Part shown: positions 7,760-15,284 of the stretch, piece after piece
Numbering within the stretch: position 1 is the first letter of the stretch
How the letters are laid out: every line of letters begins with the position of its first letter
DNA from: Sneathia sanguinegens
GTDB lineage: Bacteria; Fusobacteriota; Fusobacteriia; Fusobacteriales; Leptotrichiaceae
Assembly: GCF_001517935.1 (NCBI RefSeq)
Contig: NZ_LOQF01000006.1
Coordinates: forward strand, 1 to 64,000
DNA: 64,000 nt
Direction: 5' to 3'
Notes under the pieces: generated by a model
What the model was told of the DNA's origin: nothing
What the model saw: the letters and a program-made list of their open reading frames with translations, nothing else
Databases searched by the model: none
Made by a program: the position numbers and the translations under genes

Positions 7760-8674
7760 TTAAATCCTTTCAAATATTCTAAGTTGAGCTGAATGTGCTC
7801 TATTATTACTTTCTAATTCAGAATCGCTTGCTACTATGGCTTTTTTATTAATAATTTTTCCATATGATTTTTTTTTACACACACAAATTGGTATATCCTT
7901 AGGACAAGTACAAGGATTTTCATAATATCTGAATTTTTCCTTAACTATCTTATCTTCTAATGAATGAAATGTAATTATCAATAATCTTCCACCCTTATTA
8001 AGTAATTCTATAGCATCATCAATTGTTTTTTCTAGAACCTCTAGTTCATTATTAACATATATTCTAAGTGCTTGAAATGTTCTCTTAGCTGGATGTTTCT
8101 TCATTGACTTTCCTATTGCTCTTATAACCAATTCTGCTAATTGTGTAGTTGTTTTAATTTCATTTTCTTCTCTATACTTACAAATATATCTTGCTATTCT
8201 TCTAGCTTTCGGCTCTTGACCATATTTAAATATTATATTTGCTATTTCTTCTTCAGTAAATTTATTAACTATTTCATATGCTGTAAGTTCTTTTTCCTTA
8301 TTCATTCTCATATCAAGAAAGGCTTCCTTCTTATATGAAAATCCTCTGTCTATTTTATCTAATTGATTAGATGAAACACCTATATCCATTAAAATAGCAT
8401 CAACTTTATCATAGCCAGCCATATACAAAACATATTTTAAATTACTAAAATTATTCTTGAATATTTTAACTCTATCTGAATATTTTTCTAATCTTTTTGT
8501 TGAAAATTTAATAGCTTCATCATCCTGATCTATAGCAATCAACTTAGCTTTACTATTTTTAAGTATTCCTTCAGAATGACCACCACCACCTAAGGTACAG
8601 TCAACATATATGTTATACTCTGGTTTAATCATATTTTCAATAACTTCGTTATATAACACAGGTTTATGATACAT
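7760..8674 (-). CDS. rsmH: 16S rRNA m4C1402 methyltransferase RsmH (MraW)
   Basis: SAM-dependent N4-methylation of C1402 in the 16S rRNA decoding centre. The 304-residue protein starts MYHKPVLYNEVIENM as in the family. It has the SAM-binding motif VDCTLGGGGHS (near residues 23-33), LIAIDQDDEAI, the ILMDIGVSSNQLD motif, and the C-terminal ITFHSLEDKIVK followed by a Cys-rich stretch (CTCPKDIPICVCKK) and the terminal NNRAHSAQLRIFER. The ATG at 8672-8674 follows AGGAGG with four bases between. Longer readings into mraZ are rejected. It is the second gene of a mraZ-rsmH-ftsL unit; the rest of the usual dcw cluster (pbp, mur genes) does not follow. Confidence 0.97.
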   Translation of the reverse strand: MYHKPVLYNEVIENMIKPEYNIYVDCTLGGGGHSEGILKNSKAKLIAIDQDDEAIKFSTKRLEKYSDRVKIFKNNFSNLKYVLYMAGYDKVDAILMDIGVSSNQLDKIDRGFSYKKEAFLDMRMNKEKELTAYEIVNKFTEEEIANIIFKYGQEPKARRIARYICKYREENEIKTTTQLAELVIRAIGKSMKKHPAKRTFQALRIYVNNELEVLEKTIDDAIELLNKGGRLLIITFHSLEDKIVKEKFRYYENPCTCPKDIPICVCKKKSYGKIINKKAIVASDSELESNNRAHSAQLRIFERI

Positions 8675-8682
8675 TCTGCCTC

Positions 8683-9108
8683 CTAATCTTCTAAGCTTGC
8701 TGCTATTTCTACATAATTCAACACTGATTCTCCAAGATATACATTCCAAGTTTCAGTATCCCAAATTTCAATTCTATCATTTATACCTGTAACTGTAATT
8801 TCTTTTTTCATATTTGCATATTCCTTAAGTGCCTTTGGTATACTTATTCTTCCTTGCGAATCAAAAGTTAGCTCTGTAGCTGCTGATAAAAATATTCTCA
8901 AATAAGCTCTTTGTTTTGGATTTGTCATACTAAGTTTTGATAATTTTTTTATTTTTTCATTCCACACTTCTTCTGTAAATAAATCAATACATCTTTCCAA
9001 ACCTCTTGTGATAAAAAAAGTAGTTCCTTCTAGTTGATCTCTTAATTTTGACGGAAAAGTAATTCTTCCTTTACTATCAATTTTACAATTATATTCCCCT
9101 GAAAACAT
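8683..9108 (-). CDS. mraZ: Transcriptional regulator MraZ
   Basis: MraZ is a double AbrB-like (SpoVT-type) DNA-binding protein that forms rings and controls its own operon in the division and cell wall cluster. Both repeats are visible: CKIDSKGRITFPSKLRDQ near residues 8-25 and TFDSQGRISIPKALKEY near 82-98, each with the DxKGR-type loop. Length is 141 residues, as usual. I start at the ATG at 9106-9108 (MFSGEYNC, matching the family start) rather than seven codons earlier, because a GGTGAT site precedes it. Four tandem boxes for its own binding lie immediately upstream. Confidence 0.96.
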   Translation of the reverse strand: MFSGEYNCKIDSKGRITFPSKLRDQLEGTTFFITRGLERCIDLFTEEVWNEKIKKLSKLSMTNPKQRAYLRIFLSAATELTFDSQGRISIPKALKEYANMKKEITVTGINDRIEIWDTETWNVYLGESVLNYVEIAASLED

Positions 9109-9112
9109 AAAA

Positions 9113-9151
9113 TCACCACTTTTCGCCACTTTTTACCACTTTCTTCCACTT
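9113..9151 (-). promoter_or_regulatory. Four tandem MraZ boxes (autoregulatory operator)
   Basis: On the minus strand AAGTGG recurs four times with an exact 10-base period (CCACTT on the plus strand at 9116-9121, 9126-9131, 9136-9141 and 9146-9151). Characterised MraZ operators are tandem, helically phased boxes with a conserved GTGG core just before mraZ. The last box touches the ribosome binding site, so binding should block both initiation and escape. Confidence 0.88.
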
Positions 9152-9157
9152 ATTAAA

Positions 9158-9186
9158 GTTATACACCATTTTTTTTGAAAAATCAA
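9158..9186 (-). promoter_or_regulatory. Promoter of mraZ operon
   Basis: Minus-strand TTGATT (9181-9186), 17 bases, TATAAC (9158-9163). Predicted initiation is near 9151, so the MraZ boxes begin at about +1. Confidence 0.7.
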
Positions 9187-9207
9187 GCTTTTTTATTAGT
9201 TTTTTTA

Positions 9208-9242
9208 TAAAAAAAAAGAATTTTACTTTTTTGTAAAATTCT
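9208..9242 (-). terminator. Second intrinsic terminator after the WYL regulator
   Basis: Ten-base inverted repeat AGAATTTTAC / GTAAAATTCT (9217-9226 and 9233-9242) with a six-base loop, followed on the minus strand by a long T run. Confidence 0.6.
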
Positions 9243-9262
9243 CTATTTGAGTTATTTTAAAT

Positions 9263-9286
9263 AAAAAAGGACTCAAAGTCCCTTTT
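9263..9286 (-). terminator. Terminator overlapping the WYL regulator stop codon
   Basis: On the minus strand GGACT-TTG-AGTCC is followed by six T. The stop codon lies within the stem-loop. The flanking A run would allow function on the plus strand too, though nothing is transcribed toward it. Confidence 0.65.
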
Positions 9287-9986
9287 TGTTTAAAATAAGC
9301 TTCTTTTCATTAAATTTTATATTGTGTCTTCCCAATGTTTTCATTCTTCTTATCTTATTTATTTTATAACTTTTTTCTTCATTTTCTTGCATTAAGCCAT
9401 CTTCATTTTCTAGAAAACCAACTAATAATATTTCCTTATCAAATATTAGCATCGTTGGAATTATTACACTTATTTCATTATTATATTCAATTTTTAATTT
9501 ACTTTTTGTTCTAATAGCCTTATATATTTCTAATAATTTTTCTATATTTTTTACCTTATAATTATCTTCATCATATAGTTCATATTCTTCATCTAAAATA
9601 TTCTTTATTTCTCTTTTATCAAAATTTCCTGAACTATATTTCAAAATAGTATCATTTATTCTCAAAATATCTTTTTTACTAAATGCTCTACTTTCTATTA
9701 ATAATTTACAAATAATAACAGCTTCTGCTTCACTTAACTTGTTATCACTAATTTTTAATAGATAATAATTTTTTTCTTTATGATCATAAGCTATCGCATC
9801 AGTGAAATCTTCTTTTCTAATTCCTTTCGATAAATATTCCCTTATATCCTCTATATCTCGTTGGATACTTCTTTCATTAACTCCAATAGTTTTTGCAACA
9901 ACACTTTTTTTAATACTCTCACCATTTAATAATTTAGTGTATAATTCTAGGATTCTGTATATTTTATCTTTTTTAGAATCTGACAC
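9273..9986 (-). CDS. WYL-domain transcriptional regulator, shortened
   Basis: N-terminal winged helix of the DeoR/HTH_11 type (residues about 8-62, with VNERSIQRDIEDIREYL as recognition helix and wing), then a linker rich in Lys and Glu. The C-terminal region (about 145-225) has the beta-rich pattern of a WYL ligand-sensing domain. It is 237 residues, about 80 fewer than typical YafY-like proteins, apparently lacking the C-terminal WCX extension. The start is a GTG (9984-9986) with a strong GGAGGG site seven bases before it. The gene stands alone between two terminator-bounded units, and no obvious target operon is adjacent. Regulator class is fairly sure; the ligand is unknown. Confidence 0.78.
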   Translation of the reverse strand: MSDSKKDKIYRILELYTKLLNGESIKKSVVAKTIGVNERSIQRDIEDIREYLSKGIRKEDFTDAIAYDHKEKNYYLLKISDNKLSEAEAVIICKLLIESRAFSKKDILRINDTILKYSSGNFDKREIKNILDEEYELYDEDNYKVKNIEKLLEIYKAIRTKSKLKIEYNNEISVIIPTMLIFDKEILLVGFLENEDGLMQENEEKSYKINKIRRMKTLGRHNIKFNEKKLILNKKGL

Positions 9987-10194
9987 GCTCTTCCCTCCAT
10001 AACTTTATTTTAATAAACAAATCAATTTTATAATATATCTCTTAATTACTTCAATATAACTTTACATTTTAATTGAAAACTTTTTTTCGTAATTTGCCAC
10101 AGTAAATTATATATTGAAATAACTTTTTTAACTTATTTTTAAGAACTATCAAAAAAAGTCTGTAAATACTACCTTTTAACATATTACAAACTTT
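9987..10194. other. 208-base intergenic region without a gene
   Basis: AT-rich spacer between two minus-strand regulators. It should hold the promoter of the WYL regulator; TTGATT at 10020-10025 is a possible -35 but no good -10 sits at the right distance. No convincing terminator for the AraC-type gene is visible. Confidence 0.4.
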
Positions 10195-11397
10195 TCAAAC
10201 AAGTGAATTTTTAAATTCTGTTGGTGTTATATTTTTGTACTTTTTAAAATTATTATTAAATGTTTTTATATTATTATATCCTACCAAAAAGCATATATCT
10301 ATTATTGATTTATTTGTATTTAACAACAACTCACAAGACCTATTAATTCTTGTATAGTTCAAGAAAGAATTAAAATTTTTATCTACATAAAGTAAAAGTA
10401 ACTTATTTAATTTTATTTCATTTAAACCAAATAACTTTGATATATTCTGAACATCTAACTCTTTATTGTAATTATTTATTAAATAATCAATTATTTCAAA
10501 GGCAACATTTTTATCTTCTTTTGTTATGTTAAATAGCGATGTCTTATATATTTGCCTATACACTGCTGGTGTCATATTTTTCTTTAATTTCCAAATTTTT
10601 GTAATATGCGATCCATCTACAAAGCCGACAGTTTCTGCTATTTCATCTAAATTCAATTCTGTATAAAGTAACAATTCTTTAGTTTTTTGTAATCTAATTT
10701 TATATAATATTTCTTTAAAAGTTAAAGAAGAGAATTTATCTATATGTTCTCTTACCTCAGCTTCACTCATAAAAAATATCGTAGCAAGTTTCATAATACT
10801 TAATTTCTCACTAGAATGAGCATAAATATATTTTATAATAGTCTGACTAAGAGAAAGGCTTGTTTTTTGCTTTTTTGAATTTAAATTTCTTGTTATTTCT
10901 ATTAATAACTCTACTATTTTTATTACTACCTTTAATGTTGTAAGCTTATCCTTATCTTTATCTATATCTAATTCTAAAATACTTTCATCGCCTATTTCTT
11001 CTCTAATTTCAAGCATTATTTTTTTTACTTTATTTGCATACTCATAATTTAATTTACTAATATCATACTTATTAACAATATCAAATATTTTCATATCTGT
11101 ATTATTTATATTATTTAAAATATTTTTTAAATGTAATTTGTTATATGATAGTATAATATAATTCAAAGGTTTTTCTATATCAAAAATTTCTACTATACTG
11201 TAGGGACTAATAATTACAATTGTAGCTTTTTCAATTGAATATTCCCTATTATTTATTTTCATTTTTGCCTTACCTTCTATTATGTAAAGCAATTTATCAC
11301 TAATATACAAACACTCTTTATTATTTTCTAATATTCTAGCCTGTATGCTTATGCTTTTTTCTTCATTATATCTTGTAATACTATCACTACTATACAT
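10195..11397 (-). CDS. AraC-family regulator with two HTH domains
   Basis: Residues about 1-90 look like a cupin-type sensor domain (LYIIEGKAKMKINNREY is a typical beta segment). A first AraC DNA-binding domain spans about 183-285, with a recognisable second helix-turn-helix (LNLDEIAETVGFVDGSHITKIW and MTPAVYRQ). A second domain spans about 300-400, again with DICFLVGYNNIKTFNNNFKKY and the ITPTEFKN terminal motif. Normal AraC proteins have one such two-HTH domain, so this chain carries a tandem duplication, diverged between copies. It lies directly downstream of cstA on the same strand, separated by a terminator that overlaps its ribosome binding region. Control of cstA or of a carbon-starvation response is plausible but unproven. 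Confidence 0.85.
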   Translation of the reverse strand: MYSSDSITRYNEEKSISIQARILENNKECLYISDKLLYIIEGKAKMKINNREYSIEKATIVIISPYSIVEIFDIEKPLNYIILSYNKLHLKNILNNINNTDMKIFDIVNKYDISKLNYEYANKVKKIMLEIREEIGDESILELDIDKDKDKLTTLKVVIKIVELLIEITRNLNSKKQKTSLSLSQTIIKYIYAHSSEKLSIMKLATIFFMSEAEVREHIDKFSSLTFKEILYKIRLQKTKELLLYTELNLDEIAETVGFVDGSHITKIWKLKKNMTPAVYRQIYKTSLFNITKEDKNVAFEIIDYLINNYNKELDVQNISKLFGLNEIKLNKLLLLYVDKNFNSFLNYTRINRSCELLLNTNKSIIDICFLVGYNNIKTFNNNFKKYKNITPTEFKNSLV

Positions 11398-11410
11398 ACG
11401 ATAAACTCCT

Positions 11411-11445
11411 ATAAAAAACTGACCTCCTTCATAAAGGGGGTCAGT
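11411..11445 (-). terminator. Strong terminator after cstA
   Basis: Minus-strand stem ACTGACC (11439-11445 / 11418-11424), extended inward by CC/GG pairs around one mismatch, followed by six T. The T tract abuts the ribosome binding site of the AraC-type gene, so any read-through would feed that gene. Confidence 0.85.
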
Positions 11446-11453
11446 ACTTTTTA

Positions 11454-12950
11454 CTAATCTTCTATAAATTTGTTGTTTAAACTATATTCTGCTTTTTTCT
11501 TAAAGAACATTACTATACCTATAATTGTTATAATCAATGCTATAACAGCCCCTACAGTTAATATTGTAGTTTGGCTAGCTCCGCTAAAGAATCTTACAAA
11601 TCCTTCTGGTGCTATTATTATATATGTAATACAAACCATAGTCATAAATATTGCAGGTATAAATGTTATTAAATAATTTTTCTTTCTCTTCATTAACCAT
11701 ACTGATGATGACCATAGTCCTATCATTGCTAATGTTTGGTTAGACCATGCGAAATATCTCCAAATAATATTAAAATCTACTTGTGATAATATTGCACCTA
11801 TTACAAATAAAGGTATTGCTATTAAATATCTATTTTTAATAGATTTTTGATCTAATTTCAATATATCTGCTATAGCAAGTCTTGCACCTCTAAATGCTGT
11901 ATCTCCTGAAGTTATTGGTGCTGCAACTACTCCTAATACTGCCAATACTGAACCTACACTACCTAATGTTATTTTTGCAACCTTATTAACTACTACTGGT
12001 GCTTTACCTGCTGCAGCCAAACCTGTCAAATGTGCTGCTAATGAATGATCTGTACCACCAAATAAAGTTATTGCTGCTGCTGCCCATATTGTAGCTACAA
12101 TTCCTTCACCTATCATTGCTGCATAGAATACTTTACGACCATCTGCTTCTGTTTTTATACATCTTGCTATTATAGGTGATTGAGTAGCATGGAATCCACT
12201 TATAGCACCACAAGCAATAGAGATAAATAAGAATGGGAATAATGTAAATTTATGGTTATAATTAATTTGTTTAGCTAATTCAGTAATTTCTGGTGTATAA
12301 TATTTTCCAGTTAAATTCATATAAATTAATGAAACTGAAATACCAACTGCCATAAAGAATAATGCTAGTCCAAATAATGGATACAATCTTCCAATCAATT
12401 TATCAACTGGCAAAATAGTTGCTAAAATATAGTATAAGAATATTATTACTAAGAAAATATTAAATATTTTATTATCCATTTTTCCACAAATCAAAGTTGT
12501 TAATATTTGTGCTGGTGAAGTTAAAAATACAACTCCAACTAAAACCAATAGAATTATTGAAAAGACTCTCATTACTTGTCTTGCAAATTCTCCTAAGTTT
12601 TCACCAACAATTTCACCTACTGTTGCACCTTTGCTTCTAACAGATAACATACCACTGAAGAAATCATGCACTGCTCCTGCAAATATACATCCTAAAACTA
12701 TCCATACAAATGCCATTGGACCAAATGCTACTCCAGCTATTGCACCAAATATAGGTCCTGTTCCTACTACATTTAAAAATTGTATAAATAATGATTTAAA
12801 TGTTGATAATGGAACATAATCAACCCCATCAGGTTGTGAGATGGCAGGTGTTTTTCTTGAATTGTCAGAACCAAACACACTGTCTACATATTTTCCATAA
12901 AATATGTACCCTAATATTAGGATAACTAATGATAAAATAAATGTATACAT
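11454..12950 (-). CDS. cstA: CstA-family carbon starvation protein / peptide-pyruvate transporter
   Basis: CstA proteins are inner-membrane transporters induced by carbon starvation, implicated in uptake of peptides or pyruvate. The 498-residue chain has the family hallmarks: N-terminal GYIFYGKYVD, the DGVDYVP motif, FLNVVGTGPIFGAIAG, the HDFFSGMLSVRSKG loop and, further on, ACGAISGFHATQSP and SGDTAFRGARL. About 14 hydrophobic segments are visible. Length is that of the shorter form, without the C-terminal extension of Escherichia coli CstA (about 700). The start ATG has AGGAGGAG. A promoter candidate lies at 12987-13014. It ends at a strong terminator. No BtsS/BtsR-like two-component system is in the window. 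Confidence 0.95.
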   Translation of the reverse strand: MYTFILSLVILILGYIFYGKYVDSVFGSDNSRKTPAISQPDGVDYVPLSTFKSLFIQFLNVVGTGPIFGAIAGVAFGPMAFVWIVLGCIFAGAVHDFFSGMLSVRSKGATVGEIVGENLGEFARQVMRVFSIILLVLVGVVFLTSPAQILTTLICGKMDNKIFNIFLVIIFLYYILATILPVDKLIGRLYPLFGLALFFMAVGISVSLIYMNLTGKYYTPEITELAKQINYNHKFTLFPFLFISIACGAISGFHATQSPIIARCIKTEADGRKVFYAAMIGEGIVATIWAAAAITLFGGTDHSLAAHLTGLAAAGKAPVVVNKVAKITLGSVGSVLAVLGVVAAPITSGDTAFRGARLAIADILKLDQKSIKNRYLIAIPLFVIGAILSQVDFNIIWRYFAWSNQTLAMIGLWSSSVWLMKRKKNYLITFIPAIFMTMVCITYIIIAPEGFVRFFSGASQTTILTVGAVIALIITIIGIVMFFKKKAEYSLNNKFIED

Positions 12951-12986
12951 AACTCCTCCTAAGTTAATATATTATTCTATAACAAT

Positions 12987-13014
12987 ATTTTAACATGATT
13001 TTCACAATATGCAA
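12987..13014 (-). promoter_or_regulatory. Candidate cstA promoter
   Basis: Minus-strand TTGCAT (13009-13014), 16 bases, TAAAAT (12987-12992), about 35 bases before the start codon. Neither hexamer is ideal. Confidence 0.45.
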
Positions 13015-13030
13015 CTTTTTCAAATAAGCA

Positions 13031-13059
13031 TTATCAATTTTTTTAATTTATGATATAAT
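13031..13059 (+). promoter_or_regulatory. Promoter of the plus-strand miaB-rho operon
   Basis: TTATCA (13031-13036), 17 bases, perfect TATAAT (13054-13059). It initiates about 40 bases before the HMA-protein start and is divergent from the cstA promoter. Confidence 0.7.
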
Positions 13060-13108
13060 TAATATACATAAATTGTGTTGAACAAAATAATGAAAGGAAT
13101 AAAAAAAT

Positions 13109-13321
13109 ATGAAAAAAACTTTATTTTTATCTGGCATGACTTGTAATGACTGTGCTGATAAAATTTCTAAATATTTATTCAGTTTACCAGAAATTGAAGA
13201 TGTTATAGTCGATCTTGATACAAATCAAATTGAAATTGAATTAAATTCTGCAATATCTACAGATGTTTTAAAATCAGTAATAAAATCAGCTGGTCCTTTT
13301 ACTTTAATTGATATAAAATAG
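13109..13321 (+). CDS. Heavy-metal-associated (HMA) domain protein
   Basis: A 70-residue stand-alone HMA domain. It contains the metal-binding motif GMTCNDCADKI (CxxC at residues 11-14), then the beta-alpha-beta-beta pattern with VIVDLDTNQIEIEL. Such proteins resemble the copper chaperone CopZ, which binds Cu(I) in the cytosol and passes it to a P1B ATPase. No copper ATPase or CopY-type regulator lies nearby; it instead leads an operon of RNA-processing genes, so the partner cannot be named. The ATG follows GAAAGGA. Confidence 0.88.
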   Translation: MKKTLFLSGMTCNDCADKISKYLFSLPEIEDVIVDLDTNQIEIELNSAISTDVLKSVIKSAGPFTLIDIK

Positions 13322-13328
13322 GTGCAAT

Positions 13329-13934
13329 ATGTCATATTATGCTTATTATTTAATAAAAGAACAAAAAAGTGGTGTTGTTAACACCTGGGAAGAATGCAAA
13401 AATTTAACTACTAATAAAAAGAGTAGATATAAGAAATTTTCAACTCTTTCTTCTGCAAAAGAATGGATAAAAAATGGTTGTATTTATGAAAAAAAAGAAA
13501 ATATTTATCCAAGTCTTGACGAAAATGCAATATACTTTGATGCAGGAACTGGTCGTGGAATTGGTGTAGAAGTAAGAGTTACTAATATAAATAGGCAATC
13601 TATTTTGTCTAAAATTATTCCAGAAAATTTAATAAATAAATATGGTAATTATCAAGTTGCAAAAAATAGAACCAATAATTTTGGTGAATTAACTGGAGCT
13701 TTTTTTGCTTTAAAATTAGCACTAAAATATAATATAAAATTAATTTGTGGTGATAGTAAATTAGTTATAGATTATTGGATTAATTGTAGATATAATAAAG
13801 CAAACATTGATAGTGATACTATAGAATTAATTGAAAAAACTAATAAATTATATATTGAATATAAACTTAAAGGCGGAAAAATATCTAGAATTTCTGGAGA
13901 TATAAATCCTGCTGATTTAGGTTTTCATAAATAG
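13329..13934 (+). CDS. Ribonuclease H with viroplasmin-type N-terminal domain
   Basis: Two domains. Residues 3-50 (YAYYLIKEQKSGVV, TWEEC, FSTLSSAKEWI) match the viroplasmin/RNase HI N-terminal domain that binds RNA-DNA hybrids in many type 1 RNases H. Residues about 62-201 form an RNase H fold with YFDAGTGRG (first Asp, about 68), a Glu in NNFGELTGAF (about 119), Asp in CGDSKLV (about 141) and a final Asp in GDINPADLGFHK, the four acidic metal ligands. The enzyme removes RNA from hybrids such as R-loops and primers. It begins seven bases after the HMA gene. At 201 residues it is compact. The C-terminal part is divergent from textbook RnhA, but all catalytic acids seem present. Confidence 0.85.
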   Translation: MSYYAYYLIKEQKSGVVNTWEECKNLTTNKKSRYKKFSTLSSAKEWIKNGCIYEKKENIYPSLDENAIYFDAGTGRGIGVEVRVTNINRQSILSKIIPENLINKYGNYQVAKNRTNNFGELTGAFFALKLALKYNIKLICGDSKLVIDYWINCRYNKANIDSDTIELIEKTNKLYIEYKLKGGKISRISGDINPADLGFHK

Positions 13935-13943
13935 GAGTTGTCT

Positions 13944-15284
13944 ATGAGTATAAGAAAAGCACATATAATAACTTATGGTTGTCAAATGAACTATAATGAA
14001 AGTGCAAAAATGTCTAATATGTTACAAGATATAGGTTACGACATGGTTGAAGAAGCTGAAGATGCTGATTTAGTTTTAATAAATACTTGCACAGTTAGAG
14101 AAGGTGCTGCAAGTAAAGTATATAGTGAACTTGGTAGATTAAAAGAAATAAAAGAAAATAAAAATGACTTTATAATTGGTGTTACAGGTTGTCTAGCACA
14201 AGAAGAAAAAGAAAACTTTATAAAGCGTACACCCTATGTTGATTTAGTTATTGGAAATCAAAATATTGCAATGTTACCAGATTTAATTGATGGTATCGTA
14301 AAAAATGAAATAAATAATATTGTTATGGTCAATAACAAAGATGTATTACCTAAAAGAGTCGATGCTGACTTTGGAAATGATATCTCTGCTTCTATAGCAA
14401 TAAGCTATGGTTGCAATAATTATTGTACTTTTTGTATAGTTCCTCATGTTCGTGGTAGAGAAAGATCTGTTCCTTTAGATGAAATTTTAAGTGATGTTAG
14501 AAAATATACAAAAAAAGGATATAAGGAAATACTATTCTTAGGTCAAAATGTTAATTCTTATGGAAATGATTTAAGAAAAGATGAAAAAACTAGCTTTGCA
14601 AATCTACTAAGAGAAAGTGCAAATATTGAAGGTAATTTCTGGATAAAATATATATCTCCTCATCCAAAAGATTTTACAGATGATGTTATTAAAGTTATAA
14701 AAGAAAATCCAAAAATTTCAAGAATGCTACATTTACCTCTACAATCTGGTTCAAGTAAAATATTAAAAAAAATGAAAAGAGGTTACACTAAAGAACAATA
14801 TCTTGAATTAGCCTTTAAAATAAAAAAAGAAATACCTGATATTGCCTTAACTACAGATATTATAGTTGGTTTCCCTGGAGAAACCGATGAAGATTTTAAA
14901 GAAACTTTAGAAGTTGTTGAAAAAGTTGGCTTTGAAAATGCTTTTATGTTCATGTATTCTAAGCGTAAAAATACGCCAGCTAGTTCATATAAAAATCAAA
15001 TTAGTGATGAAATAAAAAATCAAAGACTAAAAACTCTTATGAATATGCAAGATAAAATTGCATATAATTTAAGCCAAAAATATATAGGTAAAGTTGTTAA
15101 AGTCCTTGTTGAAGGTGAAAGTAAAAAGAATAAAGATATGCTTTATGGACGAACATCTACACACAAAATTGTACTATTTCCAAAAGAAAATATGGATATT
15201 TTAAAAGGTCATTTTGTAAATGTAGAAATAACACATACCAATACTTGGACTTTATATGGAAATTTGAAAAAGAAGGTGAAATAG
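13944..15284 (+). CDS. miaB: tRNA-2-methylthio-N6-isopentenyladenosine synthase MiaB
   Basis: Radical-SAM methylthiotransferase adding the 2-methylthio group to i6A37 of tRNAs reading UNN codons. Three domains are visible: the UPF0004 domain with TYGCQMN and NTCTVREGA and GCLAQ supplying three Cys for the auxiliary 4Fe-4S cluster; the radical-SAM core with YGCNNYCTFCIVP (CxxxCxxC near residue 157) and HLPLQSGSS; and a C-terminal TRAM domain (about 375-440). The NESAKM segment after the first Cys matches MiaB better than MtaB or RimO. I start at the ATG at 13944 (AGGAG six bases upstream) rather than a TTG two codons earlier. The stop overlaps the rho start by one base. Confidence 0.95.
   Translation: MSIRKAHIITYGCQMNYNESAKMSNMLQDIGYDMVEEAEDADLVLINTCTVREGAASKVYSELGRLKEIKENKNDFIIGVTGCLAQEEKENFIKRTPYVDLVIGNQNIAMLPDLIDGIVKNEINNIVMVNNKDVLPKRVDADFGNDISASIAISYGCNNYCTFCIVPHVRGRERSVPLDEILSDVRKYTKKGYKEILFLGQNVNSYGNDLRKDEKTSFANLLRESANIEGNFWIKYISPHPKDFTDDVIKVIKENPKISRMLHLPLQSGSSKILKKMKRGYTKEQYLELAFKIKKEIPDIALTTDIIVGFPGETDEDFKETLEVVEKVGFENAFMFMYSKRKNTPASSYKNQISDEIKNQRLKTLMNMQDKIAYNLSQKYIGKVVKVLVEGESKKNKDMLYGRTSTHKIVLFPKENMDILKGHFVNVEITHTNTWTLYGNLKKKVK

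Noticed and set aside
9113-9151. Ten-base tandem repeats as possible replication iterons
   Set aside because: Their GTGG core, position at the mraZ start and phasing fit MraZ boxes; no replication gene adjoins.
13109-13321. Copper resistance operon led by the HMA protein
   Set aside because: No copper ATPase, CopY-type regulator or oxidase is adjacent; the following genes are RNA-related.
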